From Arthrobacter globiformis (GTDB lineage: Bacteria; Actinomycetota; Actinomycetes; Actinomycetales; Micrococcaceae): DNA of 64,000 bases. This document shows, piece after piece, positions 48,834 through 57,663 of this stretch (position 1 is its first letter; the number at the start of each line of letters is the position of its first letter). Under the pieces are notes generated by a model. The model searched no databases. It had not been told where the DNA came from and saw only the letters and a program-made list of their open reading frames with translations. The stretch covers positions 3,782,001-3,846,000 of the forward strand of contig NZ_JAUSZX010000001.1 of assembly GCF_030818015.1 (NCBI RefSeq), given 5' to 3'. The position numbers and the translations under genes are program-made.

Positions 48834-49295
48834 CTACTGTCCCTCTCCGCGGACCAGGATGGATGACTTGGTGGTGGAAACCGGCTCGCGCCCGTCCCCG
48901 TCCGTCAGCGCGAAGATCTCGCTGCGCGTGGTGATCATGGCGCCGCCGCCCATCGCACGCACGCCGTCGACGTGCAGTTCGGCGACGAGCCGGTCGCCGG
49001 CAAAGATGGGGCGGTGGTGGGTGAAGCGCTGGTCCGCGTGGACGACGCGGGAGAAGTCGATGCCGGCCTCCGGGTCCTCGATCAGCTGGGCGTCGGCGCG
49101 CTGGGCGATGATGATCGCAAATGTGGGCGGTGCCACGAGGTCGGGGTGGCCGAGGCCCTGTGCGGCGTCAAGATCGAAGTGGGCGGGATGGGTGGCCTTG
49201 ACGGCTCGGGCGAACTCGCGGATTTTCTCGCGGCCGACGTCATAAACCTCTGCGGCAGGGTAGCTTCGGCCCTGCAGGTCCGGATTGATAGTCAT
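48834..49295 (-). CDS. FAS1-like dehydratase N-domain subunit (HadA-like)
   Basis: The product is 153 aa of the MaoC N-terminal (FAS1-like dehydratase) family: YDVGREKIREFARAVKATHP, VAPPTFAIIIAQ, and FTHHRPIFAGDRLVAELHVD. It lacks the D-x4-H catalytic pair and should serve as the substrate-binding partner of the HadB-like subunit. ATG at 49295 has TAGGCT 7 nt upstream and no Shine-Dalgarno. First gene of the had-MFS-murB run. Confidence 0.88.
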   Translation of the reverse strand: MTINPDLQGRSYPAAEVYDVGREKIREFARAVKATHPAHFDLDAAQGLGHPDLVAPPTFAIIIAQRADAQLIEDPEAGIDFSRVVHADQRFTHHRPIFAGDRLVAELHVDGVRAMGGGAMITTRSEIFALTDGDGREPVSTTKSSILVRGEGQ

Positions 49296-49330
49296 GGGTT
49301 CAAGCCTATCGGGGCCGGCACGCGGGTTTC

Positions 49331-49555
49331 CTACTTGGGGATGTTCTTCCGCACACTCTGGCCGCGGACCACCAGACCGACCATGTGCAGCACCAGGCCC
49401 AGGCCGATCACCGGCAAGGAACCGATCATGAGTCCCTGGTTGGCGGCGACATTGCCTGCGATGTTGAGGATGAGACCGACGGCGATAAGGCCCATCGCGG
49501 CGAAGACCAGGATTTTGTAGGACTTGGGCGCGGTGGCCCAGAATTCGTGCAGCAC
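49331..49555 (-). CDS. Small two-TM membrane protein
   Basis: The product is 74 aa with two transmembrane segments (about 14-35, YKILVFAAMGLIAVGLILNI, and 42-64, LMIGSLPVIGLGLVLHMVGL) and a basic end (RGQSVRKNIPK). It resembles short DUF3188-type membrane proteins, but this is a weak recognition. The start is GTG at 49555 with TAAACT exactly 6 nt upstream, fitting a leaderless mRNA. Confidence 0.7.
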   Translation of the reverse strand: MLHEFWATAPKSYKILVFAAMGLIAVGLILNIAGNVAANQGLMIGSLPVIGLGLVLHMVGLVVRGQSVRKNIPK

Positions 49556-49587
49556 CGTGCCAGTTTACCCAGTCAGCCTGTGTGCCC

Positions 49588-50529
49588 TCAGAAAAGGGGT
49601 TCCTGCACCGCCGGCACTTCCGAGCTGTACTCCCCCGGTTCCACCAGGCGGCCCTTCAGCAGCCCGAGGTTCACCACGAAGTCCAGCTCCGAGCCGTCCA
49701 GACCGGCCAAGCCGTGGCTGCCGCACAAGGCTCTGAGGGTGAAGCCGTGACTTCCGCTGTGCATCCCGTGAGGGTACGCGTGCCGGGCAGCAGCCGCGCA
49801 GAGCTCCGCGGCCTGCGCCGGGCGGACCCACTGTTCATCCACGATGGCAAAACCCCCGACGGCGGTGCCTGCCAGGAGCGTCCGCACGTCCTCCGCCCGG
49901 CTCCGGTTCAGGAGGTCAAGCTCTTCGCCGGGGAGCGGGTCCGTCAGTGCGGCAGTCTTCACCGCGCCGCGCACCTGCTGGGCAAGGCCAGCTTCGCTCG
50001 TGGCCAGGTCCTCCAGGACGCGCACCACCCGCCCGTCCTCCGCCAGCGCGACGTAACGGGCAACCACCGCACCCTGCTCAGCCAGCCGGTTCCATTTGCG
50101 CGGCCGCGACGCCGTGCCGATCTTGCTGGCACCGTTGGCGAACGTGGCGACATAGAGCGAGTGCGGCTGCATGAGGTAGTCCCGCAGGCCGGCCGGGACC
50201 CGTCCGCCGCGGTGGAAGTCGTGGATCAGCCGGGTGTCGTCTGCCAGTTGGCAGGTCTCGCACTGGCTGCCCCGGACCGCAGGGGCGCTGCCCGGGCACG
50301 TCACGTGCCGGCGCTCGGTGGCGGAAAAAACCCTGGTGTGGCCGAGGCAGTGCTTGACGCCGTCCGCTAGCCGGAACCCGAGGCGGGTGCCGGCGTCGAG
50401 CGTCATCTCACTGAACCCGCCGGAACGGTGCTGGAGGCGCAGGACCGGCCGGCCGCCGTCGGACGATGCGGAAACGGCCGGCGGCCCATCCCAAAAGACC
50501 CCGTGCACCAGATAACGGGTATCGGTCAC
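49588..50529 (-). CDS. DUF2797 protein with a cysteine cluster
   Basis: The product is 313 aa. A Cys-rich segment (GVKHCLGHTRVFS, HVTCPGSAPAVRGSQCETC) suggests metal binding. It is followed by a GIY-YIG-like stretch (HSLYVATFANGASKIGTASR, PRKWNRLAEQGAV). This layout matches the DUF2797 family, whose function is unknown. The start is GTG at 50529 with AGGAGA upstream. It stands alone between a CitE-like gene and a small membrane protein gene. Confidence 0.78.
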   Translation of the reverse strand: MTDTRYLVHGVFWDGPPAVSASSDGGRPVLRLQHRSGGFSEMTLDAGTRLGFRLADGVKHCLGHTRVFSATERRHVTCPGSAPAVRGSQCETCQLADDTRLIHDFHRGGRVPAGLRDYLMQPHSLYVATFANGASKIGTASRPRKWNRLAEQGAVVARYVALAEDGRVVRVLEDLATSEAGLAQQVRGAVKTAALTDPLPGEELDLLNRSRAEDVRTLLAGTAVGGFAIVDEQWVRPAQAAELCAAAARHAYPHGMHSGSHGFTLRALCGSHGLAGLDGSELDFVVNLGLLKGRLVEPGEYSSEVPAVQEPLF

Positions 50530-50556
50530 GGGGTCTCCTGGTAATGCTGATGCAGA

Positions 50557-51420
50557 CTAGAGCGCTGGCTGTACGCCAAACGCTACCGCGAGCTTCATGA
50601 TCTTCTCTGCGCGGCCGAGGCGGGGCAGGTCGGAGCCGTCGCGGATGACGCGGCCGTTGGCCTCGAAGTCGGCCATGAAGTCGGTGGCCCAAGCCACGTC
50701 CGACGGCGTGGGGCTGATGACCTCATTGATGACGCTGGTCTGGTCGATGGCCAGGCAGAGCTTTCCGGTCATACCCATCATTACGGTGACGCCGGTCTGC
50801 TCGCGCAGGATGGGGTGGTTGGTGCCCACAGTGGGCCCGTCGATGGGGCCCGGCAGGTTGCCCACCCGGCTGGCGACGACGAGCTTGGCGCGCGGGTAGG
50901 CCATGGCCTCCTGGGTGTTCGCCATGCCGGTGTCGCGGCGGAAGTCGCCGGAGCCGAAGGCCAAGCGGAACGCACCCTGGGCCTTGGCGATGTGGTTGGC
51001 TTCCTCGATGCCAAGAGCCGATTCCACGAGCGGGATGACCGGCGTCTTGCCGTCCATGCGGTGGAAGGACTCGGTGACCTGGTCGGCCGACTCCGTCTTG
51101 GCCAGCATGACGCCGAGCAGCCCCGGCGTGCCGCGCAGGCCCGCGAGGTCGTCGGCCCAGAACTTGCTGGTGGCGTCGTTGATCCGCACCCAGGCCCGGC
51201 CACCGCCGGAGAGCCAGTTCACCACATTCTCGCGGGCAACGTCCTTCTGCGAGGGGTCAACGGCGTCTTCGATGTCCAGGATGATCGAGTCCGCGCGGGA
51301 CACGGCGGACTGGTCGAAAAGCTCGGTTTTCATTGCGTTGACAAGCAGCCACGACCGGGCGATCTCGGCGGGGATATTGCGTTCGTGCCGGGTGATCTCG
51401 GCTGTGGAAGTAGACGTCAT
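50557..51420 (-). CDS. HpcH/HpaI aldolase or citrate lyase beta-like (CitE) protein
   Basis: The product is 287 aa. The family has RADSIILDIEDAVDPSQKDV, ARENVVNWL, VMLAKTESADQV and PLVESALGIEEANHIAKAQG, with metal-binding Glu/Asp residues expected in the VESA and AFGSGDF blocks. Members cleave CoA thioesters such as citryl-CoA, malyl-CoA or citramalyl-CoA; no citrate lyase alpha or gamma gene is nearby, so a stand-alone malyl-CoA or citramalyl-CoA lyase is more likely. ATG at 51420 has TACGGT exactly 6 nt upstream, fitting a leaderless mRNA. Confidence 0.82.
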   Translation of the reverse strand: MTSTSTAEITRHERNIPAEIARSWLLVNAMKTELFDQSAVSRADSIILDIEDAVDPSQKDVARENVVNWLSGGGRAWVRINDATSKFWADDLAGLRGTPGLLGVMLAKTESADQVTESFHRMDGKTPVIPLVESALGIEEANHIAKAQGAFRLAFGSGDFRRDTGMANTQEAMAYPRAKLVVASRVGNLPGPIDGPTVGTNHPILREQTGVTVMMGMTGKLCLAIDQTSVINEVISPTPSDVAWATDFMADFEANGRVIRDGSDLPRLGRAEKIMKLAVAFGVQPAL

Positions 51421-51738
51421 GGTTCTACCGTATCGGGCGCGCGCCCGTGTGCGCGACGCAGATCGGCCCCGCCGGGCAGACCAATACGAACAAAAGCCAC
51501 AGTGTACCGCCGACGGAATGACGTCCCGGCACCTCCCGTCACGAGGATTCACCGGCCGCAACGGGGCGCCTCATGACCCGCTGTTGCGCCGTGTTTCCGC
51601 GGATTTCCAACGGTTGCCCGCCGTGACCCGGGCACTTTTCTGCGTCCTGTCGAGTGCGCTTACATCGATCCATCGGTCGTTGCAGTGGCCGCCAAGAACC
51701 TGGCTCACCAGCCAACCAACCCCCTGAAGGAACCCCCA

Positions 51739-52776
51739 ATGAAACGACACCTGACCATCCTGAGTGCTGCGGCCGCCGTCGTCATCGCCCTGACGGTGTC
51801 CGGCTGCGGCGGGAGCGCCGCCGGCGATGACACAGGCGGCACCGGCGCTCCCGGTGCCAATGAAGTGAAGGAGCTCCGCTACCAGGGCTGGGCCAACAAC
51901 GTCACGCTTCCGGAGCTGGCGCAGGACCTCGGCTACCTGGGCGACGTCAAGCTGAACTGGGTGGGCAACACCATCAGCGGCCCGCAGGACATCCAGTCCG
52001 CAGCGACGGGCCAGACCGACTTCGGCGGCGCGTTCGCCGGCGCTGTGGTGAAGCTCGTGGAGGCCGGCGCTCCGGTGAAGGCCGTCATCAACTACTACGG
52101 CGAGGACAGCAAGACCTTCAACGGCTTCTACGTGAAGGAAGACAGCCCGATCAAGACTGCCCGGGACTTCATTGGCAAGAAGATCGCCGTGAACACCCTA
52201 GGCGCACATTCCGAGGCGGTCATCAACACCTATCTCCGCAAGAACGGCCTGAGCGCGGACGAGATCAAGCAGGTCCAGCTCGTGGTGGTGCCGCCGAACG
52301 ACACGGAGGAAGCCATCCGCCGCGGCCAGGTGGACGCCGGCGCGCTTGGCAGCATCCTGCAGGACAAAGCCGTCGCCAACGGCGGGCTGCGGTCCGTCTT
52401 CAGCGACTTTGACCTGTTCGGCTCGTTTGCCGGCGGACCCTATGTCTTCCGGGAGGATTTCCTCGCCCAGAACCCCAACACGGTCCGGACCTTCACCACG
52501 GGCGTGGCGAAGGCCATCGAGTGGGAACGGACCACGCCCCGCAAGGAAGTCATTGCCCGGCTCACCAAGATCCTGAAGGAACGCGGCCGCAATGAGAACC
52601 CTGCCGCCCTGCAGTACTGGAAGAGCGTCGGCGTCCCCGCCAAGGGCGAGATCAAGGACGAGGACTTCACCCGCTGGGAGGAGTATCTGAAGTCCGCCGG
52701 CATCATCAAGTCCGACCTGGACGCCAAGAAGCTGTACACCAATGAGTTCAACGGACTCCTGACCGATTCAAAGTAA
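51739..52776 (+). CDS. ABC-type substrate-binding lipoprotein, SsuA/TauA-like
   Basis: The product is 345 aa. The N-terminus is a lipoprotein signal (MKRHLTILSAAAAVVIALTV then SGC as the lipobox cysteine). The NMT1/SsuA-type fold shows in ELRYQGWANNVTLPELAQDL, SGPQDIQSAATGQTDFGGAF and GKKIAVNTLGAHSEAVINTY. It should bind a sulfonate or sulfate ester at the cell surface. No permease or ATPase gene lies nearby, so it must share a transporter elsewhere. The ATG at 51739 follows GAAGGAACC. A TauD-type dioxygenase is the next gene. Confidence 0.85.
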   Translation: MKRHLTILSAAAAVVIALTVSGCGGSAAGDDTGGTGAPGANEVKELRYQGWANNVTLPELAQDLGYLGDVKLNWVGNTISGPQDIQSAATGQTDFGGAFAGAVVKLVEAGAPVKAVINYYGEDSKTFNGFYVKEDSPIKTARDFIGKKIAVNTLGAHSEAVINTYLRKNGLSADEIKQVQLVVVPPNDTEEAIRRGQVDAGALGSILQDKAVANGGLRSVFSDFDLFGSFAGGPYVFREDFLAQNPNTVRTFTTGVAKAIEWERTTPRKEVIARLTKILKERGRNENPAALQYWKSVGVPAKGEIKDEDFTRWEEYLKSAGIIKSDLDAKKLYTNEFNGLLTDSK

Positions 52777-52832
52777 CGCCCTCAAGTAACGCCCGATTCG
52801 AAGTAACCGCAACACAAAGTGAGGAAAGAACG

Positions 52833-53753
52833 ATGACTGTCATTACCGAAACAAAGCTCGAATTCTCCAAGCTGGGCTCCCGCATCGGCGCCGAGATCCG
52901 CGGCCTGGACCTCAGCGGCGACCTGCCGGCAGAGACCGTTGCACAGATCCGTGCGGCCCTCAACGAGCACAAGGCCCTGGTGTTCCGTGAAGCCAACATC
53001 CTCTCCGACGAGGCGCAGGTGAAGTTCGCCAGCCACTTCGGCCCGCTCACCAAAGCGCACCCCACCGTGGCGTCCGTGGAGGGCGAAGAGAACGTCCTGC
53101 CGGTGGACAGCGAGAACGGTTCGGCCAACAACTGGCACACGGATGTCACGTTCGTGGTCAACCCGCCGCAGGCGTCCACCCTGCGCAGCATCGACGTCCC
53201 GGCCTACGGCGGCGAGACGCTGATCGCCTCCTCCGCCGGCGCCTACAGCGACCTGCCGCACGAGCTGCGGAACTTCGCCGACACCCTCTGGGCCATCCAC
53301 ACCAACGACTATGACTACTCGGTGCCCAAGAACCTGGAGCACGCCAACGCCGAGGAGCGCCGCAAGGAGTTCAGCCGGCTCAAGTTCGAGACGGCCCACC
53401 CCGTGGTGCGGGTCCACCCGCTGACCGGCGAGCGCGGACTGTTCATTGGGGGCTTCGCGCAGCGCCTGCGGATCGTGGGTCTGTCCAACACCGAGTCCAA
53501 GGACATCATCCGCCTGCTCCAGGCCTACGTGACCCGTCCCGAAAACGTGGTCCGCGTGAACTGGGAGCCCAACCAGCTGGTGCTCTTCGACAACCGCATC
53601 ACCCAGCACTACGCACCGGACAACTACGACGGCCAGCCGCGCAAGCTCAACCGCGTCACCATCGCCGGGGACATCCCGGTGGGCGTGGACGGCAAGCAGA
53701 GCCAGGCCCTGAAGGGTGATGCCTCCACGTACTCGGAGGTCGCCCCGCTCTAG
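52833..53753 (+). CDS. TauD/TfdA-family 2-oxoglutarate dioxygenase
   Basis: The product is 306 aa. The Fe(II) ligands His102 and Asp104 lie in NNWHTDVTF and His259 in RITQHYAPDNY. Arg270 after GQP fits the 2-oxoglutarate carboxylate contact. The enzyme hydroxylates a sulfonate or alkyl sulfate, releasing sulfite or sulfate as a sulfur source. It is 56 nt behind the binding-protein gene, with GAGGAAAGAACG before its ATG. The precise substrate is not deducible: taurine, alkyl sulfate or another sulfonate. Confidence 0.9.
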   Translation: MTVITETKLEFSKLGSRIGAEIRGLDLSGDLPAETVAQIRAALNEHKALVFREANILSDEAQVKFASHFGPLTKAHPTVASVEGEENVLPVDSENGSANNWHTDVTFVVNPPQASTLRSIDVPAYGGETLIASSAGAYSDLPHELRNFADTLWAIHTNDYDYSVPKNLEHANAEERRKEFSRLKFETAHPVVRVHPLTGERGLFIGGFAQRLRIVGLSNTESKDIIRLLQAYVTRPENVVRVNWEPNQLVLFDNRITQHYAPDNYDGQPRKLNRVTIAGDIPVGVDGKQSQALKGDASTYSEVAPL

Positions 53754-53790
53754 GGCTGTTGGCCTGATGGGCCCGCGGCGCTTCCGCCCC

Positions 53791-53856
53791 CCCAAGTAGG
53801 TCGCAGCAGATGGCGTTCTAAGTGCTCAGAACACCGTCAGCTGCGACCTAGTTGGG
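53791..53856. repeat. Family A intergenic inverted repeat, copy 2
   Basis: Arms of 29 bp (53791-53819 and 53828-53856) match at 25 positions. The outer sequence (CCAAGTAGGTCGCAG and CTGCGACCTAGTTGGG) repeats that of 11062-11124 while the inner part differs. It lies between the convergent dioxygenase and aldo-keto reductase genes and probably terminates one or both. Confidence 0.85.
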
Positions 53857-53857
53857 T

Positions 53858-54823
53858 TTAAGGGATGTTGCTACCCCGGGCCGTGACCCACAGCCGGTAC
53901 CACTCGGCCCGCGTCATGGCCTCGGCCGCGCGGGCTGCCCCTGCGCAGGCACGGATCCGGTCGGGGTTGGCCGTGCCGATGACCGGCACGATGCCGGCCG
54001 GGTGCTTCATGAGCCAGCCCAGCAGCACCGCCTCGACGGTGGTGCCGTTCTCGCGGGCCATCTCCGAGAGCAGCGCAGCCGTGGCGCTCTCGGCCGGAGT
54101 GGGCCGCTCGGGCGGGTTGCCGGTGTAATGGCCGCGGGCCAGGGCGCCGTAGGCCTGCAAGGTGATGCCCTCCCGGGCACAGTACTCCAGCGTCCCGTGC
54201 GGAAAGCTGTAGCCCTGGGCATCGGGATGGTTGACCAGCACCGTGCTCTCCAGCCAGTCGCGCTTGAGCAGGCTGAGCTCCAGCTGGTTGGCCACCACCG
54301 GAGTCTCGAGGCTGTCCTGCAGGAACTCGATCTGGGCGGCGCACATGTTGGACACGCCCAGCGCCCGAACCTTGCCTTCCGCCATCAGCTTCCCGACGGC
54401 GGCCGCCACCTCCGCGGGGTCCATCAGGGGATCCGGGCGGTGCAGCAGGAGGATGTCCACGTAGTCGGTGCGCAGGCGCTCGAGGCTGCCGTTCACGCGC
54501 TCGATGATGGCGTCCGCGCTCAGGTCGTAGTGGGTTTCCAGCCCCCGCTCGTTCAGCCGGATCCCGCATTTGGTCTGCAGTTGGATGCGCTCGCGCAGCC
54601 CGCTGGTGCCGGCCAGGACCTCGCCGAAGACGGCCTCGGCTTTTCCGTGCCGGTAGATGTCGGCGTGGTCAAAGAGCGTGACGCCGATGTCCAGGGCCGC
54701 ATCGATGGCCTCGGCGGCGGCCTCGACGTCGGTGATTTCGTGGGGTTCAGTCGACCAGTCCCCGCCCAGGCCCATGCAGCCGTAGAGCAGCCGGCCGTAG
54801 GGTGCTGCAGTCTGTTCAGTCAT
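53858..54823 (-). CDS. Aldo/keto reductase
   Basis: The product is 321 aa. The catalytic tetrad is complete: Asp52 and Tyr57 (GVTLFDHADIYRHG), Lys85 (LQTKCG) and His128 (ILLLHRPDP). The AKR signature GVSNMCAAQIEFLQ and the C-terminal VIGTANPDRI nicotinamide-binding block are present. It is a YdhF-like NADPH-dependent carbonyl reductase of unknown substrate. The start has AAAGAGTGA upstream. It is downstream of the GH13 operon on the same strand but separated by a strong terminator. Confidence 0.88.
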   Translation of the reverse strand: MTEQTAAPYGRLLYGCMGLGGDWSTEPHEITDVEAAAEAIDAALDIGVTLFDHADIYRHGKAEAVFGEVLAGTSGLRERIQLQTKCGIRLNERGLETHYDLSADAIIERVNGSLERLRTDYVDILLLHRPDPLMDPAEVAAAVGKLMAEGKVRALGVSNMCAAQIEFLQDSLETPVVANQLELSLLKRDWLESTVLVNHPDAQGYSFPHGTLEYCAREGITLQAYGALARGHYTGNPPERPTPAESATAALLSEMARENGTTVEAVLLGWLMKHPAGIVPVIGTANPDRIRACAGAARAAEAMTRAEWYRLWVTARGSNIP

Positions 54824-54895
54824 GGCATCACTCTTTCATTTGTTCCGGGCCCCGCACAGAGGCTGGCCCGGGTGCCCACAAGGCGGTTAAAGCGG

Positions 54896-54937
54896 GCCGC
54901 TGGCGCACCCCGGTCAGAACCGGGGTGCGCCAGCGGC
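54896..54937 (-). terminator. Terminator of the alpha-glucosidase operon
   Basis: A perfect 19-bp GC-rich stem (arms gccgctggcgcaccccggt and accggggtgcgccagcggc, loop caga) begins 38 nt after the GH13 stop on the minus strand. The T-run is short (CTTTAA). Confidence 0.8.
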
Positions 54938-54974
54938 TTGTCATTCAGTCAGTGGTCAGCGCAGCCAGTTGGAG

Positions 54975-56684
54975 TCAGCGCAGCCAGGCCGTGGTGTTGG
55001 CCGGCAGCTTGCCGCCTTCCAGCGGTGCGCTGCTCACCAGCACCGTGCCCGCGGGAAGGTCGACGGCGGTGTCCCCAAAGTTGGTCACTGCCTGCCAGCC
55101 GCCCGGGCGGCTGAAGTGCAGGACGTCCGGGTTTCCGGTTTCGATCCATTCCAGCTCTTCGGCGGCCTGCAGCTCACGGCGGAGCTTCAGGGCAGTGCGG
55201 TAGAGCTCGAGCGTGGAGCCCTGGGTGCCGTCCTGCGCCTCAACGGCGTAGCTGCTGAACCAGTCGGGCTGCGGCAGGTGAGCGCCGCCGTCGCCGAACC
55301 CGAAGGACGTGCCCTCCACGGACCACGGCAGCGGCACGCGGCAGCCGTCGCGACCCACTTCCACTCCCCTGTTGCGGAAGAACGACGGGTCCTGCCGTTC
55401 GGATTCCGGGATGTCCGCCACTTCCTGCAGGCCCAGTTCCTCGCCCTGGTACAGGTAGGCGGAGCCGGGCAGCGCGAGCATGAGGAGCGTGGCGGCGCGG
55501 GCGCGGCGCTTGCCGAGCTCGACGTCGAGATCCTTTTCGGGCCCGCCGGCCAGCAGCCAGGCCTTGCCGTCCTGGCCTTTGGCGTGCTGGCCCTTGGAGC
55601 CCTTGGGCAGGCCGTAGCGGGTGGCGTGCCGGACGACGTCGTGGTTGGAGAACACCCAAGTGGAGGAGGCGCCGGTGGCTGCTGCCTCTGCCAGGTTGCG
55701 GGTGATGATCTCGTGGAACTCCTCGGCGTCGAAGTCCGCCTGCAGGAGGTCGAAGTTGAACGCTTGGCCCAGGCCTTCGGGGCTGGCGTAGCGGGCCCGG
55801 CGGGTGGCGTGCACCCAGGCCTCGGCGACGGCGGTGCGCGGCGGGTTGTACTCGTTGAAGACCTCGCGCCATTCGGCGTAGACCTCGTGCACCTCGTCGC
55901 GGTCCCAGAACGGGTGCGACCCGTCGTCGAACCCGTCCGTGCCGGTGTTGGCGGCGCTAAGCTCCAGCTTGGACAGCAGCGGTTCGGTGAGGTCCTTGGT
56001 GAGCGCGTGCGCCACGTCAACGCGGAAACCGTCCACGCCGCGGTCCGACCAGAAGCGCAGGGTCTTGAGGAAGTCGTCGCGGACTTCCCTGTTGGCCCAG
56101 TTCAGGTCCGGCTGCTCCTTGGCGAAGATGTGCATGTACCACTGGCCGGGGGTGCCGTCCGGCTCGGTGATGCGCTCCCACGCGGGGCCGCCGAAGACGG
56201 AATCCCAGTCCGACGGCGGGAACTCACCGTTGGGGCCCTTGCCGTCCCGGAAAATGTAGCGGTCCCGGGCCGGGGAGCCCTTCGGGGAGGCCAGGGCTTC
56301 CTTGAACCATTCGTGCCGGTCCGAGGAGTGGTTCGGAACGATGTCGGCGATCAGCTTGATGCCGACGGCGTGGAGGGCGGCGGCCATCTCGTCGAAGTCC
56401 TCCAGCGTGCCGAGCTTCGGGTCAACGTTGCGGTAGTCATCCACGTCGTAGCCGCCGTCGGCGAGCGCCGACGGGTAGAACGGGCTGAGCCAGACGGCGT
56501 CGATTCCGAGCGACTTCAGGTACGGGACCTTGGCCGTAATGCCCTTGATGTCGCCCAGGCCGTCGCCATTCGAATCGGAGAAGCTGCGGGGGTAGATCTG
56601 GTAGACGGACGCCTGGCGCCACCAGTTCGGATCGGCCAAACGGTCGGAATCGGAAAGGGTTGCCAGCGTGGCGGTGGTGGACAA
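54975..56684 (-). CDS. GH13 alpha-glucosidase
   Basis: The product is 569 aa. The (beta/alpha)8 barrel begins at WWRQASVYQIYPRSFSDSNG. Conserved regions are DIVPNHSS, GVDGFRVDVAHA (nucleophile Asp223), AVAEAWV (acid/base Glu288) and FSNHDVVR (Asp349). It cleaves alpha-glucosides such as maltose, isomaltose or trehalulose; the exact linkage cannot be told from the sequence. The start is TTG at 56684 with AAAGGA 7 nt upstream. It is the last gene of an uptake operon, so it should act on the imported sugar in the cytoplasm. Confidence 0.92.
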   Translation of the reverse strand: MSTTATLATLSDSDRLADPNWWRQASVYQIYPRSFSDSNGDGLGDIKGITAKVPYLKSLGIDAVWLSPFYPSALADGGYDVDDYRNVDPKLGTLEDFDEMAAALHAVGIKLIADIVPNHSSDRHEWFKEALASPKGSPARDRYIFRDGKGPNGEFPPSDWDSVFGGPAWERITEPDGTPGQWYMHIFAKEQPDLNWANREVRDDFLKTLRFWSDRGVDGFRVDVAHALTKDLTEPLLSKLELSAANTGTDGFDDGSHPFWDRDEVHEVYAEWREVFNEYNPPRTAVAEAWVHATRRARYASPEGLGQAFNFDLLQADFDAEEFHEIITRNLAEAAATGASSTWVFSNHDVVRHATRYGLPKGSKGQHAKGQDGKAWLLAGGPEKDLDVELGKRRARAATLLMLALPGSAYLYQGEELGLQEVADIPESERQDPSFFRNRGVEVGRDGCRVPLPWSVEGTSFGFGDGGAHLPQPDWFSSYAVEAQDGTQGSTLELYRTALKLRRELQAAEELEWIETGNPDVLHFSRPGGWQAVTNFGDTAVDLPAGTVLVSSAPLEGGKLPANTTAWLR

Positions 56685-56736
56685 GGGATGATCCTTTTCT
56701 TGTGGTTGGGGTTGTTGCTGGACTGGTTTGATGGGT

Positions 56737-57663
56737 CTACTTGACGGCCCCGCGCATGACTCCGGACAGTACCCAACGCTGGGCAAGGATGTAAACCACC
56801 AAAGTGGGTGCCATGGCCATCAGGTAGGACGCGAACGCGAGGCTGTAGTTGGTGTTGAACTCTCCCTGGAAGAGCATCTGCACCACGGGAAGGGTCTGCA
56901 GGGCGGGATCGGCGATCATCATCTGCGGGAGCAGGAAGTCGTTCCATGAGCCGAGGAAGGCGAAGATGCCCACGGTGGCGTTCATGGGGGCCAGCAGCGG
57001 GAAGATGATCCTGCGGAACACCTGCCACGTGGTAGCGCCGTCAAGCCGGGCCGATTCTTCCAGCTCCACTGGAATGGAGCGGACGAAGGCGATGTACAGC
57101 AGCGTGTTAAACGAGATGCCGCCCAGCACGTGCAGGAACACCACGCCGCCCGGGTTGTCCAGGCCGAGGAGGGCCGTCTGCTTGATCAGGGGCAGGATGA
57201 TCACCGGGAACGGGATGAACATGGCCGAGAGCAGGTACACGAAGGAGCCCCGGAAGAACCTCCGGCTCCAGTTCCTGGCGATGGCGTACGCCACCAGCGA
57301 GCTGCAGGCGAGCGAACCAAGGACGCTAAGCACGGTGACGAACGCCGTCGACATGAACGCCCGCGGGAAATTCGTTGCCACGTAGGCGGCGCCGAAGTTC
57401 TCCCAGTTCACCGGGCCGGGCCATTCCAACCCCGTGCCGGTTCCGATTTGGTCTGGGGACTTCAGGGCCATGGCCACGGTGAAGTACAGCGGTAGCAGCA
57501 CGGTCAGGGAGGCCACCAGCATCAGCGCGGTGAGCCACCAGTTGATCTTGTAGCCCTCCCGGCCGGAGCGGTTCTTCCGGCGGACTGGGTTGGTTGGGTG
57601 TTTGGCGCGGCCTGGGTTGTTTGAACGGCCGGTGCGGCGGGCGGCCAGTGGAAAAGCTGTCAT
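56737..57663 (-). CDS. Carbohydrate ABC transporter permease (MalG-like)
   Basis: The product is 308 aa with six transmembrane segments. The cytoplasmic EAA loop, which docks the ATPase, reads ELEESARLDGATTWQVFRR then IIFPLLAP. The long basic N-terminus (residues 1-38) is hydrophilic. The ATG overlaps the stop of the MalF-like gene (TAATG). Together with the binding protein it imports a sugar or oligosaccharide; no ATPase gene is nearby, so a shared MsiK-type ATPase is expected. Intact, unlike its partner permease. Confidence 0.9.
   Translation of the reverse strand: MTAFPLAARRTGRSNNPGRAKHPTNPVRRKNRSGREGYKINWWLTALMLVASLTVLLPLYFTVAMALKSPDQIGTGTGLEWPGPVNWENFGAAYVATNFPRAFMSTAFVTVLSVLGSLACSSLVAYAIARNWSRRFFRGSFVYLLSAMFIPFPVIILPLIKQTALLGLDNPGGVVFLHVLGGISFNTLLYIAFVRSIPVELEESARLDGATTWQVFRRIIFPLLAPMNATVGIFAFLGSWNDFLLPQMMIADPALQTLPVVQMLFQGEFNTNYSLAFASYLMAMAPTLVVYILAQRWVLSGVMRGAVK

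Noticed and set aside
46714..49245. 843-aa open frame antisense to murB, the MFS gene and hadAB
   Set aside because: It crosses four well-supported genes and has very low-complexity composition.
54956..54987. Short direct repeat gtcagcgcagccag at the end of the GH13 gene
   Set aside because: Two 14-bp copies at a stop codon are too little to call an element; probably a chance or slippage duplication.
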